Source: Gerris lacustris
Lineage: Eukaryota > Arthropoda > Insecta > Hemiptera > Gerridae
Direction: 5' to 3'
Assembly: GCA_951217055.1 (NCBI GenBank)
Contig: OX578276.1
Span: 36,294,205 to 36,358,204, forward strand
Length of the DNA: 64,000 nucleotides
Shown here: positions 1-10,569 of the stretch, in pieces
Layout of the letters: each line of letters opens with the position of its first letter
Position numbering within the stretch: position 1 is the stretch's first letter
Position numbers and translations under genes: made by a program
Notes under the pieces: model-generated
Told to the model about the DNA's origin: nothing
What the model saw: only the letters and a program-made list of their open reading frames with translations
Databases searched by the model: none

Positions 1-639
1 TTTAAAAAAACCAATAAAACAAAGACAATATTAAAAACTTTTAACAATTAAATCACAGCTCTAATCTCATTACATCAAAACAAAGGAACTATGTTCAAAA
101 ACCCAGAATCATTAACATTGGTAACTTCCTGTATTGCACTATAACCAACCTCCATTGATTTCTACTATTGATTTTATATAAAGCGTTTAAGTAATGATGC
201 TTTTATTTACAAAATCCCTGCATATACTCTGTTCATATCTCTACAATCTTTCTTGTAGTTAATGCTATTTATTTGCTATTTACTTGTTGTTACAACTAAC
301 TACAAAATAAATTAATTGTAATTCTCATAAAATTCGTAAATTACAAAAAAAAGTGAACTGTATAAAATTGAAATTTAAATGACATACTAAGTATGTTGAA
401 ATAAATAGAATAAATTTCTCTTAAATAAATAAAAAAGTGAAATGAATAGAAAAGGTTTATCTTTGTAGATTTAAACGTTAAATAAAAATGTCCCCGTCGG
501 TAAGCGGAAAGCAGCAGCTGGTACTGTAATAAACTGTTATTCTGGAGATATTGAGGTAAGAAGAAAACTCAAAAGATGAGAAGGTAAATGGTAAATTGCT
601 ATATAAAACTCCTACCGGTAATTAGAATCTTATTCCTGA
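1..639. other. AT-rich stretch without recognised gene
   Basis: No reading frame, splice-flanked exon or repeat family shared with the rest of the window was recognised here. The sequence is AT-rich with short A and T runs and resembles intergenic or intronic DNA. Confidence 0.5.
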
Positions 640-890
640 ACACTATTAACTGGACCTGGAGGTTGTCACATTCTCCTCAGTCACCTGTCGGGAGTCTCTT
701 GTAAAGACGCAGTTTCCCCGTCCTGCAGTGAGTTCGAGACGCGATGTCTGAGCTGCCAGGTGAGACGGAGAAAAACGCACTTGCCTTTGACACTGCTTAG
801 GGCCGACTGATCTGAAGGAGGAGGTGGAGGCAATCCGGCGATATGCGAGTGCAGTAAACACGGCGCGACCTTGACCGTAACACGTCCTAA
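640..890 (+). other. CpG-containing, exon-like block (possible 5' exon)
   Basis: This block is visibly richer in G, C and CpG than its flanks. It contains an ATG at 744-746 and, 13 bases after it, a good donor site (CAG|GTGAGA, cut after 759), so it could be a first exon encoding only Met-Ser-Glu-Leu-Pro before an intron. I found no matching acceptor or downstream exon that makes a recognisable protein, so this is only a suggestion. A 71-codon open frame also runs on the opposite strand but looks like nothing I know. It could equally be part of an old LTR or another repeat. Confidence 0.2.
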
Positions 891-1022
891 TCCACCTACT
901 GATACATCTTATCTTTTTTTTAACTATTAAAGATTAAAACCAGGCTATAGATATTACAAAATATAAAACATATAAATTTAGTAAACAGACTTCTTACAAT
1001 ACAATTATTTTAAACCTAATAC

Positions 1023-1286
1023 GTGCGTGAACAGCGTTGGTCGAACAAATACCTACATACTGTGATGCGGCGCAGCAAGTGGTTGCGAGCGACTCCCGAT
1101 CTTCAACCTGGAGATGTTGTATATCTTCAAGGAATTAGGACTTCGCCGTTGTCTTGGCCAATTGGTCGACTTGAGGAGGTGCATCCTGGAGCAGCTGGAA
1201 CTATTCAGGTTGTTAGGGTTCGTACGTCTGGAGGATCTGATGTGCGGCCTGTCAACAAGCTTGTCGCTCTTCCATCTTCCCAGTAG
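1023..1286 (+). pseudogene. BEL/Pao retrotransposon Pol, C-terminal remnant
   Basis: The last 87 codons of a BEL/Pao polyprotein. The segment has the usual end of the family: a basic helix (RRSKWLRATPDL), a GDVVYL turn, W-x-IGRLEEVHPG, then VVRVRTSGG and a final RPVNKLVALP before the stop. In intact elements this region follows the integrase core and is only a small part of a protein of well over a thousand residues, so protease, RT, RNase H and the integrase core are all missing upstream, where the DNA turns abruptly AT-rich. The 3' LTR appears to start about 70 bases after the stop. It is a 5'-truncated copy with no expected function. Confidence 0.8.
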
Positions 1287-1357
1287 TCTTCAGCGACGCA
1301 GCTTATTTGTATATAGTTTTCAGTAAATTTTCTTTTTTTTAAATTTAGGTGGGCGGT

Positions 1358-1775
1358 ATGTTTACGCCAGTCTGACTTTTCAGTTTGTAATATTGTTTAT
1401 TCTTTGTTATGATTCCGATAAGGTCCATAGGGCGCTGCGATAGCCTCACATCGGCCATTCCGTAGTCAGTTGGTCTCGTCACTTGGAAGTGTTGCCCCCC
1501 TTTTCCAACTCGTAATAACAAGTTTCTTTTTTTTATAGTTTCATCCATAACTTTTCTTTCATTTCATTAGTTTCTGTTGAAGTGCGTTTATTTTCCCTTT
1601 ATGCGAACATAACCCGCTATCACGATCGTTCGATCGTACTACGCACGACTTCGTATACGCCCGGACTAGAACGGGTAGGACAAACCACTTGTTCGAACCT
1701 TGCAATTAGGCCATCACTTAGGCCCTTTTTACGCCCCGCGGTAGAGAGTTCCAGCCACTTATAAATAAATTTACA
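1358..1775 (+). repeat. Probable 3' LTR of the BEL/Pao remnant
   Basis: It begins with TGTTTACGCC just after a purine-rich tract (GGTGGGCGG), as a BEL 3' LTR should, and may end near TTTACA at about 1775. No 5' partner is in the window, so the ends are inferred. The segment 1672-1765 also matches, inverted, part of the SINE-like repeat at 34380-34515, so the LTR is either interrupted by that repeat or shorter than given. Confidence 0.4.
1672..1765 (-). repeat. Fragment of tRNA-type SINE tail
   Basis: In reverse complement this matches the body of the SINE-like repeat at 34225-34515, including the stretches GTGGCTGGAACTCTC and GGCCTAATTGC and the CAAGTGGTTTGTCC-like end. The tRNA-like head is absent, so this is a 3' fragment. 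Confidence 0.5.
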
Positions 1776-2834
1776 CTATAACCCCTCGTAATTTACCAAA
1801 ACTAATATTATATTCTTTTGCAGTTTAACATTAAAAATCTATTATGATAAATTAGCTAAATTCTAAGCTAACCATATGAGTTAAAAAAAAGAATGTGTGT
1901 GTGTTGTTTTCTGTCTAAATACAAACAAAAAACGATAGTGCGTTACAAAAACTATGTTTACTCTAGGAATGCCTAGACTCTCGATAAATAATTATAATTA
2001 TTATGAGGAATATTTGTGACTTGTGATCTACACTCTTGAGAAATGTTAGTTATCATACTTAATTATTGGTCATAATTAATCTTAATTATAATGATTTCAA
2101 ATTTGCATAAAGCTGTTTTACTTGTTGCGTTAAAACTAGATTACTCTTAACTTGTTTCAGGTGTGTTAAAAGTTTTCAGAGGGTTATAGCTGTTACGATC
2201 ACCCTAATTTTCGGAATGGGCTCACTCATCTTTGCCTGCGCAATTGTCTTTATAGTAAGCAATGTTTTATTTATTTTTTCCCTTATTCTACACCGTATCA
2301 CGATAGTTAGGTTTTTGATTTTATGAAACAAAGTAAAAATGTTGATTGAAGAATTATATATATATATATACATACATACACACACACACACACATATACA
2401 TCACTGTGTAGTGGTAGTCTTCCCTATATTCTCTTCACCTTCCCAAATGCCCATATTTAAGTGTCCATAACTGCACACTTGCCACTCCCTGTCCCAACTC
2501 AAATATGTGAGATTTATCTCTTGTTTTTTTTTTATGTATAACTTTGCTGTTGCTTTATGGCTATTTATTATCATCAAGTCAATGCTAGAACGTATGTTTC
2601 TACCAAGCATTAAGTAATAAGTATAGTCTCCTGCTGAATTTCCTTAGTTGCATGAGCTTGAGGAACCAACTGAGTTTTAGTTGAATCCCCTCCGTTCCCT
2701 GGTTGTCCATTTGTAACCGGACTGTAAGGTGCTGTTGTTCGATGTACTATTCTATTACTTAATAGAAATTCTTTAAATTTATAAGATTTAGCTAAGAGAT
2801 AAGCTAAAAGAAGTAAAGATTTGTCTTAGGTTTT
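1776..2834. other. Intergenic, no gene recognised
   Basis: AT-rich sequence with a compound TA/CA microsatellite at about 2356-2400 (tatata followed by cacaca). Open frames here are short and have no recognisable motifs. Confidence 0.5.
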
Positions 2835-2869
2835 TCTGTAGTTGTGCTCTCCGTGGGCACAACTACAGA
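2835..2869. repeat. Perfect 13-bp inverted repeat
   Basis: TCTGTAGTTGTGC (2835-2847) is followed after nine bases by its exact reverse complement (2857-2869). It lies just downstream, on the - strand, of the gypsy integrase relic. Its function is unknown. Confidence 0.7.
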
Positions 2870-3239
2870 TTGGAAGCACAAATCCAATTAAATTGGGCAC
2901 AATCTACAATTAAGAAAAAACAATAGGCTAACATTGGCCCAGAAAAGTCTATATGAATTATTCAAAAATAATCCACCAACAGTGGTTTCCAAGAATGTAT
3001 TTTGACTCGGGGAGGTTCATTCTGCTTGACAAAAAATTGCTTGCATGATTTGACCACCAGTACCAATATCTTTGGGCAATTTGTTTCACTTTAACTATTT
3101 ATAACAATATGTCTATCATGTAGTTCTTGTAACACTTTTCCTCTTAGACTTCTTGGATCCGCAATCCTGTTTCCCTTGAAGAGGCACCATCCTATAGTGG
3201 GAATTCATAATCCTTCAGTTTCTACTGTTTTAAGCCATC
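2870..3239 (-). pseudogene. Ty3/gypsy integrase relic (H2C2 region and start of core)
   Basis: Read on the - strand this is a frameshifted integrase. It begins with a GWCLFKGNRI / LRGKVLQELHD stretch, the usual lead-in to the gypsy zinc-binding region. After a frame change comes QIAQRYWYWWSN, corresponding to the common RSYVWWPG motif. After another break comes IIHIDFSGP and FFLIVDCA, the start of the catalytic core including its first aspartate. At least two frame changes and several stops separate the pieces, so it cannot encode an enzyme. Upstream coding sequence is cut off by the hAT insertion at 3248, and the sequence beyond that insertion (3892-4030) did not give a recognisable continuation. 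Confidence 0.75.
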
Positions 3240-3247
3240 CCATAAGT

Positions 3248-3891
3248 CAGTGGTTCCCAACCGGTGGTCTGTGAGAGCCTCGGGAGTGGTCCGTGAAAGG
3301 GTCCGCGTCCGGTGGGACATGTAAAAAGTTAAAACATTGAACAACCATAAGGCACAGGGCACGCTCTATAAAGTCGGTTTATTGATAAGAAAAGGTTATA
3401 TTATTGGAACTCAATTTATTACATTATCTAATAATTAAAAAAAAAAAAATAATAATAATAATAGTAAAGTGGCCGGATAACCCCCGTCCTGTAATGACCT
3501 AATGAGCTGTTGAACGGGACTAAAACTACAAAAAAAAAAAAAAAATAAAAAAAAATAATACCTCGTAATAAATACGGAATGATACATAAATGCTAATGAA
3601 AATACAGGACATACAGGACATTAGGGGTTAATTACAGTAACTTCAAGCATTCACTTTATTCTCGTGTAAACCTAGAAGAGTAGTGGTGTAAAAAAGCCAT
3701 ATCTATTAATATCTAACCCAAACATTCGGCAAGCAGCTTTGTGATATCTCATGTTGTTTTTGATAACATTTTTTGTGTGAGCAGGGATTCTCTTTATTGT
3801 TTATTAAAAGCAAACAAAGAAACGCAGGCTAAGCACATGATACAATTTCAGGATGAGAGGTCCGCAGTCTTCAACGGGTTGGAAACCACTG
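3248..3891. mobile_element. Non-autonomous hAT element (644 bp) with 8-bp TSD
   Basis: The ends are inverted: CAGTGGTTCCCAACC at the left and GGTTGGAAACCACTG at the right. The flanking octamer CCATAAGT occurs at 3240-3247 and again, unchanged, at 3892-3899. An 8-bp target duplication with CAGTGG-type ends is diagnostic of hAT. The interior holds long A and AAT runs and no transposase, so this is a MITE-like derivative. It is inserted in the gypsy relic and is younger than it; the perfect duplication suggests recent insertion. Confidence 0.92.
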
Positions 3892-3899
3892 CCATAAGT

Positions 3900-4599
3900 G
3901 ACCCAGAAGTTATTACCAACATCCTATGTAAGCAGTAAGACAACATTAGTCGTGCAAGAGAAGATACAACTGCAGCCAAGGCTCTAAATAAAGCAACCTA
4001 AAAACTCTTGCCTCGAAAGAAATCCACGGAAATCCAGTAATACTTCTATTTTCACCTGCCATAAGCCTGCTACAGTCTTAAAAATTATCACTTACTAAAT
4101 CATGCCTTCCTGGAAGCCGAACTAAAACAATCAGCTTGCATACCATCTATTACCGAGGACACGAGTGGCTGCATAGCACATCGATACTAATGTCTCATAA
4201 ATGCCAGGTTTAGGAGAAAAAGGAGACGCATATTACTGCCGCATCTTTCAAGGAGACCAAGATGTAGGATCCCCCCTAAGCAACTATGACGGATAGGTAA
4301 AGGGCTGTAGAAGCTGCAGCCGCTACTAGAGTCAATCGACCTCCTGCAAAATGTAAAAAAAGCCGTCAATTGAGTAAGGCTTAAGGGGATAAATAGATTC
4401 GAAATTTGCGAAGAACTAGGTTATAATACATTTGTTTGAATAATCTTTTCTTTAATTATATTTTTAAAAACTCGTTTTCTAACTAGGTGAAAAAGTTAAA
4501 ATCATAAATGACTTTTTTTTATACTAAACAAACATTCTGTTATTTTCTTATATTTGCTTATTTGAATTGTAAGTAATTTTAGTGTAAATCATTTTAAGT
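3900..4599. other. No recognised gene
   Basis: Possibly the continuation of the decayed gypsy copy, but no domain could be read. A 60-codon frame on the - strand (4187-4369) has no recognisable features. Confidence 0.4.
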
Positions 4600-4642
4600 A
4601 AGTTATTTTCATAAAATAAAATAATATTTAATATTTACACAT

Positions 4643-4703
<61 letters not shown>

Positions 4704-4724
4704 AATATTTAATATTTACACATT
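4600..4724. repeat. Left part of a mariner-type repeat split by later insertions
   Basis: The sequence ending TTAATATTTACACATT matches the repeats at 50745-50905 and (inverted) 50130-50290 and 56225-56400, in which similar sequence is followed by ATTCTG(A/T)(A/T)CC. That continuation appears here only at 11985, beyond the 7.3-kb retrotransposon. This fixes the retrotransposon's insertion point and shows that the repeat was there first. Confidence 0.6.
4619..4724. repeat. 25-bp perfect direct repeats flanking a run of 55 T
   Basis: The same 25 bases occur at 4619-4643 and 4700-4724, separated only by one A and 55 T. This is the structure expected if a retroposition event inserted nothing but a poly(A) tail (in - orientation) and duplicated its target. 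Confidence 0.75.
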
Positions 4725-5356
4725 GCCTCAGGGGCAGTCGTTCGCGGCTGTACGGGCCTTGGCGTGCCCGGGGCTACCCGAGCAAGTGCGTCTGTCCTGA
4801 CCTTGGTGCTCTGCGCATCAGCGGGAAGTAAGCTTATGGTCCAACGCTTTGCGTATGGTCGCTGAACAGGAGGTGTGCGAACCCTTACGGAACGGCCTTC
4901 ATCAGGCTGTACAGGGTTGGCGACCCTGGGGGTCTCCGAGCAAGTGGTTCTGTTACTCCTGGGTGCTTTGTGCGTCCCAGAAACAGGACTGCGGCCCAGG
5001 GGTGCATTAAGTGCCTAGCACTGGTGTAAGGGGTAATAGGCTGCCCCGGGCCCTTAGCTAATGGACCTATTCTCACCTGGTCTCTAACCAGGCAAGTAAG
5101 CCCTTAGCCCATTTGCAATGATTTTGGTCGCTGAATGAGAAGGTCTGTGAGCCCCAAAGGATGTGTTCTGTGGATCACGAGGGAAGTGGTCTGCAGCCCG
5201 CACGGGCTTGGCAACCCGGGGGTCTCCTTAGCCATAGTAAAATCCTCCAGCGTCTGCGTCCATGTCAGGGTCGGCTGGGGGTGGGCGTCTGTTCCCCATG
5301 TCAGGGGCGGCCTTCTATTATTGGCTGGGGTTTTCTGACCTCAAAATTAAATTTTG
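4725..5356 (+). promoter_or_regulatory. Retrotransposon 5' UTR with degenerate monomers
   Basis: Three diverged direct units can be traced. GGTCGCTGAA begins units at 4857 and 5127, and each such start is preceded by a GAAGTAAGC or GCAAGTAAGC stretch. Within each unit, a G-rich block (as in GGGTTGGCGACCCTGGGGG) recurs near 4754, 4914 and 5204, and GAGCAAGTG recurs in the first two. The first unit is truncated at its 5' end. Repeated 5' UTR units act as internal promoters in some LINE families; that role is inferred here. Confidence 0.5.
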
Positions 5357-6883
5357 ATGATGAGTAGTGAACCCTCCCAGCCTCGGAAACTGTCGCTACC
5401 GGAGGTCTGTCCGGGCACTGGATCTTCCACGGGTGAAGGTGCAACATGCAACGTGGGCAATACCGTAGCTGTCGGCGGTAATTGCAGCATGCGATCCGGC
5501 AGCCAAAACTTAACGGCCGTTGATGGGGGAGACCCTGCCCTCGGCCCGGACAATGTAGAAGCCCAAGCAAACGAAGGAAAGAAAGAAGAAGTACCTTCTT
5601 CTTTGCCTCCTTTAGAACCGCGGGCTAGGAGACTGAGGGCAGATTTTGCGCCTCTACCAGCGAAAATTGATAAAGAATGCTCCAGTGTTAATTTCCAAAA
5701 ATTCTGGACTTTACACAGGTCAGATAGGGCGTCGTTTAAGACGGTCTCCCCTATCCTAATTCATAAGCACTTGTCAGCCATGTTAGGAGAAGTGGCATCT
5801 GTAACAAAAACCGGAGCTGGGCACCTGGTTGTGGGAGTCCACACCCAGGATCAAGCCCTAAAGCTATCAAAAATAAGTTCCCTGGGCATGCTTGGCGTCA
5901 CTACGACACCGCACGCCACATTGAACAGCTCTCGTGGGGTCATATTCTGTCAAGACCTCATGAACTGTTCAATCGAGGAAATCAAAGAAGACTTGAAAAG
6001 TCAAGGAGTGACTGACGTGCGCCAGGTTATGCGCCATGTTGGGACAGCTAATCCCGTCCCAACCGGCACATACTTCCTCACCTTTAGCAGTGTCGATCCT
6101 CCAGAGCGGATCAGGGTTGCATTTTATCGCGGGATACGTGTCCGAAGGTATATTCCAGCACCACTGAGGTGCTTCAAATGCCTCAGGTTCGGACACGTAT
6201 CTGCTCGCTGTAGGCAGGAGCAAGAAACATGCTCCTGCGGTCGCCAGAGCCACGTTGGCACGGACTGTATACGTCCCATGAAGTGTGTCAACTGTGGTGG
6301 CGACCACTCATCAAGATCTACAGACTGCCCTGAGTTCGTTATGGAGAAAGAAATTCAGCGAATAAAAGCAACTCACAAGCTATCTTATCCCGAAGCCAAG
6401 AAGATGGTTAGGGATAAGGCCTACGCAATGCCTGCGGTAAGTTATGCGGCCAAAGCCGCATCTAGTAAACCGCAGGCAAGCAGAAATTTAAAAGGTGAGG
6501 AAGTGAATAAGGAAAAAGCACCAGCTAGGAAGGAGAAGGATTTGCAGTCTGCAAAGAGGGCCACTTCTCCATCGAAGTCCTGCTCTCCCTCCCGAGCCAA
6601 AGAAGGCTCGAAGACGCCCTCAAAAAGCGGGCGTACCTCTTCACCTCGCTCCGGAAGAGAGCGAGGTTGCAATACTTCCCCTCCCGGGAAGTTCGTCGCC
6701 AATCCGTGGCCCCAGAGGACTCGGCGAGCCAGGGAGGAAATCCCGGCGAGGAGTCCTCCGCCAGAGGATGTAGACGAGAGCGGGGACGAGGTTTCGCCAT
6801 CGTTCCCCAAAAGACCAAAGAAACGTAAAGTGGGCTGGGTCAAAGGCAGGCCCAGGAAGCATAAAACCCCACTTAAAAAGTAA
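5357..6883 (+). CDS. Retrotransposon ORF1, Gag-like nucleic-acid-binding protein
   Basis: This 508-residue protein would coat the retrotransposon RNA and form the ribonucleoprotein with ORF2. An N-terminal low-complexity part (about 1-110) precedes a globular RRM-like region (about 130-265). Three zinc knuckles follow at about 272-325: CFKCLRFGHVSARC, CSCGRQSHVGTDC and CVNCGGDHSSRSTDC. The C-terminal third is serine-, lysine- and arginine-rich and ends in a basic cluster (KRPKKRKVG, then GRPRKHK) that could act as a nuclear localisation signal. The ATG at 5357 is chosen as the first in the frame; a second follows at once at 5360. The frame is uninterrupted for its whole length, unusual for old copies, so the insertion is probably young. 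The stop codon directly abuts the ORF2 start. Confidence 0.9.
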   Translation: MMSSEPSQPRKLSLPEVCPGTGSSTGEGATCNVGNTVAVGGNCSMRSGSQNLTAVDGGDPALGPDNVEAQANEGKKEEVPSSLPPLEPRARRLRADFAPLPAKIDKECSSVNFQKFWTLHRSDRASFKTVSPILIHKHLSAMLGEVASVTKTGAGHLVVGVHTQDQALKLSKISSLGMLGVTTTPHATLNSSRGVIFCQDLMNCSIEEIKEDLKSQGVTDVRQVMRHVGTANPVPTGTYFLTFSSVDPPERIRVAFYRGIRVRRYIPAPLRCFKCLRFGHVSARCRQEQETCSCGRQSHVGTDCIRPMKCVNCGGDHSSRSTDCPEFVMEKEIQRIKATHKLSYPEAKKMVRDKAYAMPAVSYAAKAASSKPQASRNLKGEEVNKEKAPARKEKDLQSAKRATSPSKSCSPSRAKEGSKTPSKSGRTSSPRSGRERGCNTSPPGKFVANPWPQRTRRAREEIPARSPPPEDVDESGDEVSPSFPKRPKKRKVGWVKGRPRKHKTPLKK

Positions 6884-6886
6884 ATG
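6881..6886 (+). promoter_or_regulatory. ORF1 stop / ORF2 start junction (TAA-ATG)
   Basis: The ORF1 stop TAA (6881-6883) is immediately followed by the ORF2 ATG (6884-6886) with no spacer. Related insect LINEs such as SART1 are known to use coupled termination and reinitiation at a comparable junction; that mechanism is inferred for this element. Confidence 0.55.
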
Positions 6887-8104
6887 GGGACTGATACTCT
6901 ACTACAGTGGAATCTGTGCGGGCTAAGAAGCCATTTTCCAGAGCTGCGGCGTCTTTTGCGAGACCGTAACCCTTATGCTCTGGCAATCCAAGAAACTAAG
7001 TTAAGCCCGACACAGAACTTCAATCTACGTGGGTACCGGATCTTCAGAAAAGATATATTACCAGCGGAAGGAGGTCGGGCGCACGGTGGAGTTGCCTTGA
7101 TGGTAAGGGAGAATATACCAGTCTCCCCCATTCAGCTTCGAACTCCCCTCCAGGCGGTGGCGGTGAGAATAGAAGCTCCTCTCACCGTCACCCTTTGCAG
7201 CCTGTATCTCCCGGATCAGAGGTGGAACGGGAACGATCTTCAAGATCTCCTTCAACAGCTTCCAGCCCCTCTGATCCTAATGGGAGATTTCAATGCTCAC
7301 AATCCCTGGTGGGGATCACAATCACTCACCCCAAAAGGGAGGCTGGTAGAGGAGGTAATGGGACGCTCCAGCCTCATCCTCCTCAACACCGGTGCGCCCA
7401 CGCATATGACCTTAAGCACCGGTACCCTGTCGGCCATAGATTTATCATTCGCATCTCCAGCTTTGGCCATGACGGTAGATTGGAGCCCCTGTAGTGAGCT
7501 TTATCAAAGCGACCACTACCCGCTCTCAATCACTACGGGGCCGCCACCCATACGTACCGTCCCAAGACCCGTATGGGACCTACGACGGGCCGACTGGGAG
7601 GCTTATAAAGCGGGCTGCGTTCCACCAGAACTAACTGGAGACGTGGATGTAGATACATCTAATTTCTGCACCGCTCTCCAGGATGCAACGAAAGCAGCCG
7701 TTCCACAGAAATGGGTCGGAGGGACCAGCAAACACAGCCGCTCCGTCCCATGGTGGAACGATGACTGTAAAAGGGCGAATAGGGCCAAGAAACGGGCCCT
7801 AAATAAATTTAACAGACAGCCTTCTGATTTAAATTTTATAGCACTAAAGAGATGCCGGGCCGTTGAACGACGTGTGACAAGGAAAGCCAAAAGGGAATCC
7901 TGGCGGGCCTATGTGTCCACGCTCACGGCGTCAACACCGGCATCGGAAATATGGAATAAGGTGAAGGCTGTCGCAGGCAAGCATCGCCCTTCGCCGAGTC
8001 CCATACTAAAGGTCGATGGTCAGGTATACACCAGCGAGTTGGAGGTGGCGAACATCTTCGTCAAGCATTACGCCGCCGCCTCCTCCACGAGGTACAAAGG
8101 TTGA
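6884..8104 (+). pseudogene. Retrotransposon ORF2, endonuclease part (up to the frameshift)
   Basis: This is the first 406 codons of ORF2. It begins with the APE-type endonuclease: LLQWNLCGLRSH, then the metal-binding QETKL, the GDFNAHNPWWGS block and the C-terminal SDHYPL motif with the catalytic histidine. This domain nicks the target DNA to prime reverse transcription. A linker rich in Lys and Arg follows (about 290-360). The frame ends prematurely at TGA (8102-8104), while the next frame continues straight into the RT region. Only one base separates the two frames, so a single indel between about 8040 and 8101 has broken an otherwise intact gene. Confidence 0.88.
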
Positions 8105-10569
8105 AAAGGGAGGCGGAGGAAGTCCATCTAGTTCCGGACTTATCGCTAAATCAAGGGGTTGATTCCCCCTTCACGCGTCCGGAACTAGATCGAGCATTGT
8201 CTCGATCAAAAGACTCCGCCTCGGGCATAGATGACATCCCCTATGCCCTCCTGAGAAACCTCTCTGAGCGAGGCAAGTTCGCCTTGCTCAAACTCTATAA
8301 TCAGATTTGGGCCGCTGGTGTATACCCAAAATGCTGGCGAGAGGCCATAGTCATCCCTCTCCCAAAGGAGGGAAAGGACCACAATAGTCCCAACGGCTAT
8401 CGACCTATCTCCCTGACATGTTGCATGGCAAAGTTAATGGAATCCATTGTGAACTACAGATTGAACTGGTACCTCGAGCGTCTTCAGCTGCTAGCGCCGA
8501 GTCAGGCGGGGTATCGGAGGCATTATTCGACCGTCGATCAGCTTGCTCTCCTCGAAAAGAACATTCAAGACGCTTTTCTGAGGAGAGAGCATGTGATCGG
8601 CGTCTTCTTCGATCTGGAGAAAGCCTTCGACACCGCCTGGCGCCTCAACATTATAAGACGCCTACACGCTTGGGGTATTCAGGGAAGGATGTTCGCCTTC
8701 ATCAATGGATTCCTAACGGACAGAGTGTTCAGGGTCAGAGTAGGAACGACGCTCTCTGACCCGGAAATACAAGAAAATGGAACACCACAGGGGTCCGTCC
8801 TGAGTGCCACACTCTTCTCGGTCGCCGCCAACGATATAGTTTCAAGCATCCCGCCCGAGGTCAAAGCATCACAATACGTAGATGACCTCGGGCTCTTTTT
8901 GGCGGGTTTCGACCGGGAAGAAGTCAGGGAGAAGATGCAAGCGGCAATCGACGCGGTGGCGGGGAAAGCTGACGACATCGGCTTTCGCTTCTCCCCCACC
9001 AAGACGATATGCGTACACTTCTGCCGCTTGCGGAAGGAACACGTAGCACCCGAGCTGTTCCTTCATGGGGCTCGGCTGGAGTACAAGGACTCAGCCCGCT
9101 TTCTAGGACTGATCTTCGACTCCCGGCTGAGATGGAAGGAGCATATCTCGGATCTGGTTCAGCGCTGCAAAAAGGACATTAATATTATTAAAGTCCTTGC
9201 TCACCTTAGATGGGGCGCGGACCGGACCACGTTGATAAGAATTCTATGCACACTGGTCCGGTCCAAAATGGACTACGGCAGTGGAGTTTATGGCTCAGCG
9301 CGGAAGTCCTGGCTCCTGCCTCTAGACAGGGTCTTTCAGCACGGACTCAGGCTCGCTCTCGGCGCCTTTCCAACAAACAACGCTCTGGCTCTTCACGTCG
9401 AGGCCGGAGTGTTGCCGATGCCATATCGCCGAGAGCAGATGACCCTGTCCTTCGCCGAGGCAGTGAGAGCCAAAGCAGGACACTTCCTACACGAAGAATT
9501 TTTTGGAGAGAATGCGCTGAGTCCCGAGTACGAATGGCTAAGTACGCGGACTCGGCCACTGCCGGTAAGAGCTCGTGAGCTGAGACAGAGGTCCGGAATC
9601 CCAGAGAACGAGGTGATCAGTTGGGTCACCCCAGAGCTACCCCCATGGGAGGGGCCGGACCTCGCGTTCCATCTTCGGCTCGCCAGACTGCCGAGAGAAA
9701 CTACGACACAGGCAGAGTACGAGCAAGGACTCTTCGAGATCCTAGCCCGGTACCAGGGTCGTAGGGTCTTCTACACGGATGGCTCGAAATCAAGAGAAGG
9801 TTCGGGGTGCGCCCTGCACTCAAGAACGGAGACAAGATCCTGGTCTTTGTCTCCGGTTGCAGGTGTGTACACCGCAGAGCTTCGAGCCATCGAGAAGACC
9901 CTTGAACTGTGCGTGGAGAACGTCGACGAGAGCGTAGTCATCTGTTCTGACTCGCTCTCCGCTCTCCACGCCCTGCAAGATAAGTTTAGTGACGACCCAG
10001 TCATTATTAAAATTTACAGCCACGCACGAAACCTACGCCTCTCAGAGAAGTGCGTGGCTTTAGTGTGGGTACCGGGGCATGTCGGCATCGCTGGCAACGA
10101 GGCGGCTGATGAAGCCGCCAAGCGTGGGGCCGCTGCAGAGGTGGTGGATCTTGCTCCCGTCCGGCTAGACGATGCCAAGACGGCTGCAGTCAACGCCGTC
10201 TGGCGTAGCTGGCAATCAGCCTGGGAGCAGGTCCCCACCCAGCTAAGAAGAATTAAAACTAAGGTGAGGACGACGCAAGTAGACACAACCCTTTCAAGAA
10301 GAGAAAGCGTCGTCCTCACGCGCCTGAGAAGCGGCCACACGCAGCTGACACATGGGCACCTCTTAACCAATGAGCGTGCCCCTCGATGCCGGCACTGCGG
10401 GATCGCAGCGCTGACGGTGAGTCACATAATCGAAGAATGCGACTCACTAGCAGATCTGAGGATGGAGTGCCAGGTCCCAGCGAACCTGGCAAATGCCTTA
10501 GCTGAGGAGTCGAACGTTCAGCCAGTCCTGACATTTTTCAGAAGAGCAGGACTCTATGAATTAATATGA
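8101..10569 (+). pseudogene. Retrotransposon ORF2, RT and RNase H part (after the frameshift)
   Basis: These 822 codons continue ORF2 in the -1 frame. The reverse transcriptase shows PLPKEGKDHN with YRPISL, FFDLEKAFDTAW (first catalytic Asp), NGTPQGSVLS and the active-site box YVDD at about residues 259-262, then the thumb motif RFLGLIFDS. RNase H follows, with YTDGSKS (Asp near 560), TAELRAIE, CSDSLSAL and VPGHVGIAGNEAAD. Near the end is a CCHC-like motif, CRHCGIAALTVSHIIEEC. All catalytic residues I could check are present. There is no own start codon; the frame is reached only by correcting the indel near 8100. No slippery heptamer was seen, so a mutation is likelier than programmed frameshifting. 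Confidence 0.9.

Noticed and set aside
6442..6862. Long open frames on the - strand of ORF1
   Set aside because: Shadows of the + strand Gag-like gene, whose zinc knuckles and continuous frame are clear.
8085..8110. Possible programmed -1 frameshift in ORF2
   Set aside because: No slippery heptamer of the X-XXY-YYZ type was seen at the overlap, and an ORF2 of this group is normally one frame, so a mutation is the simpler explanation.
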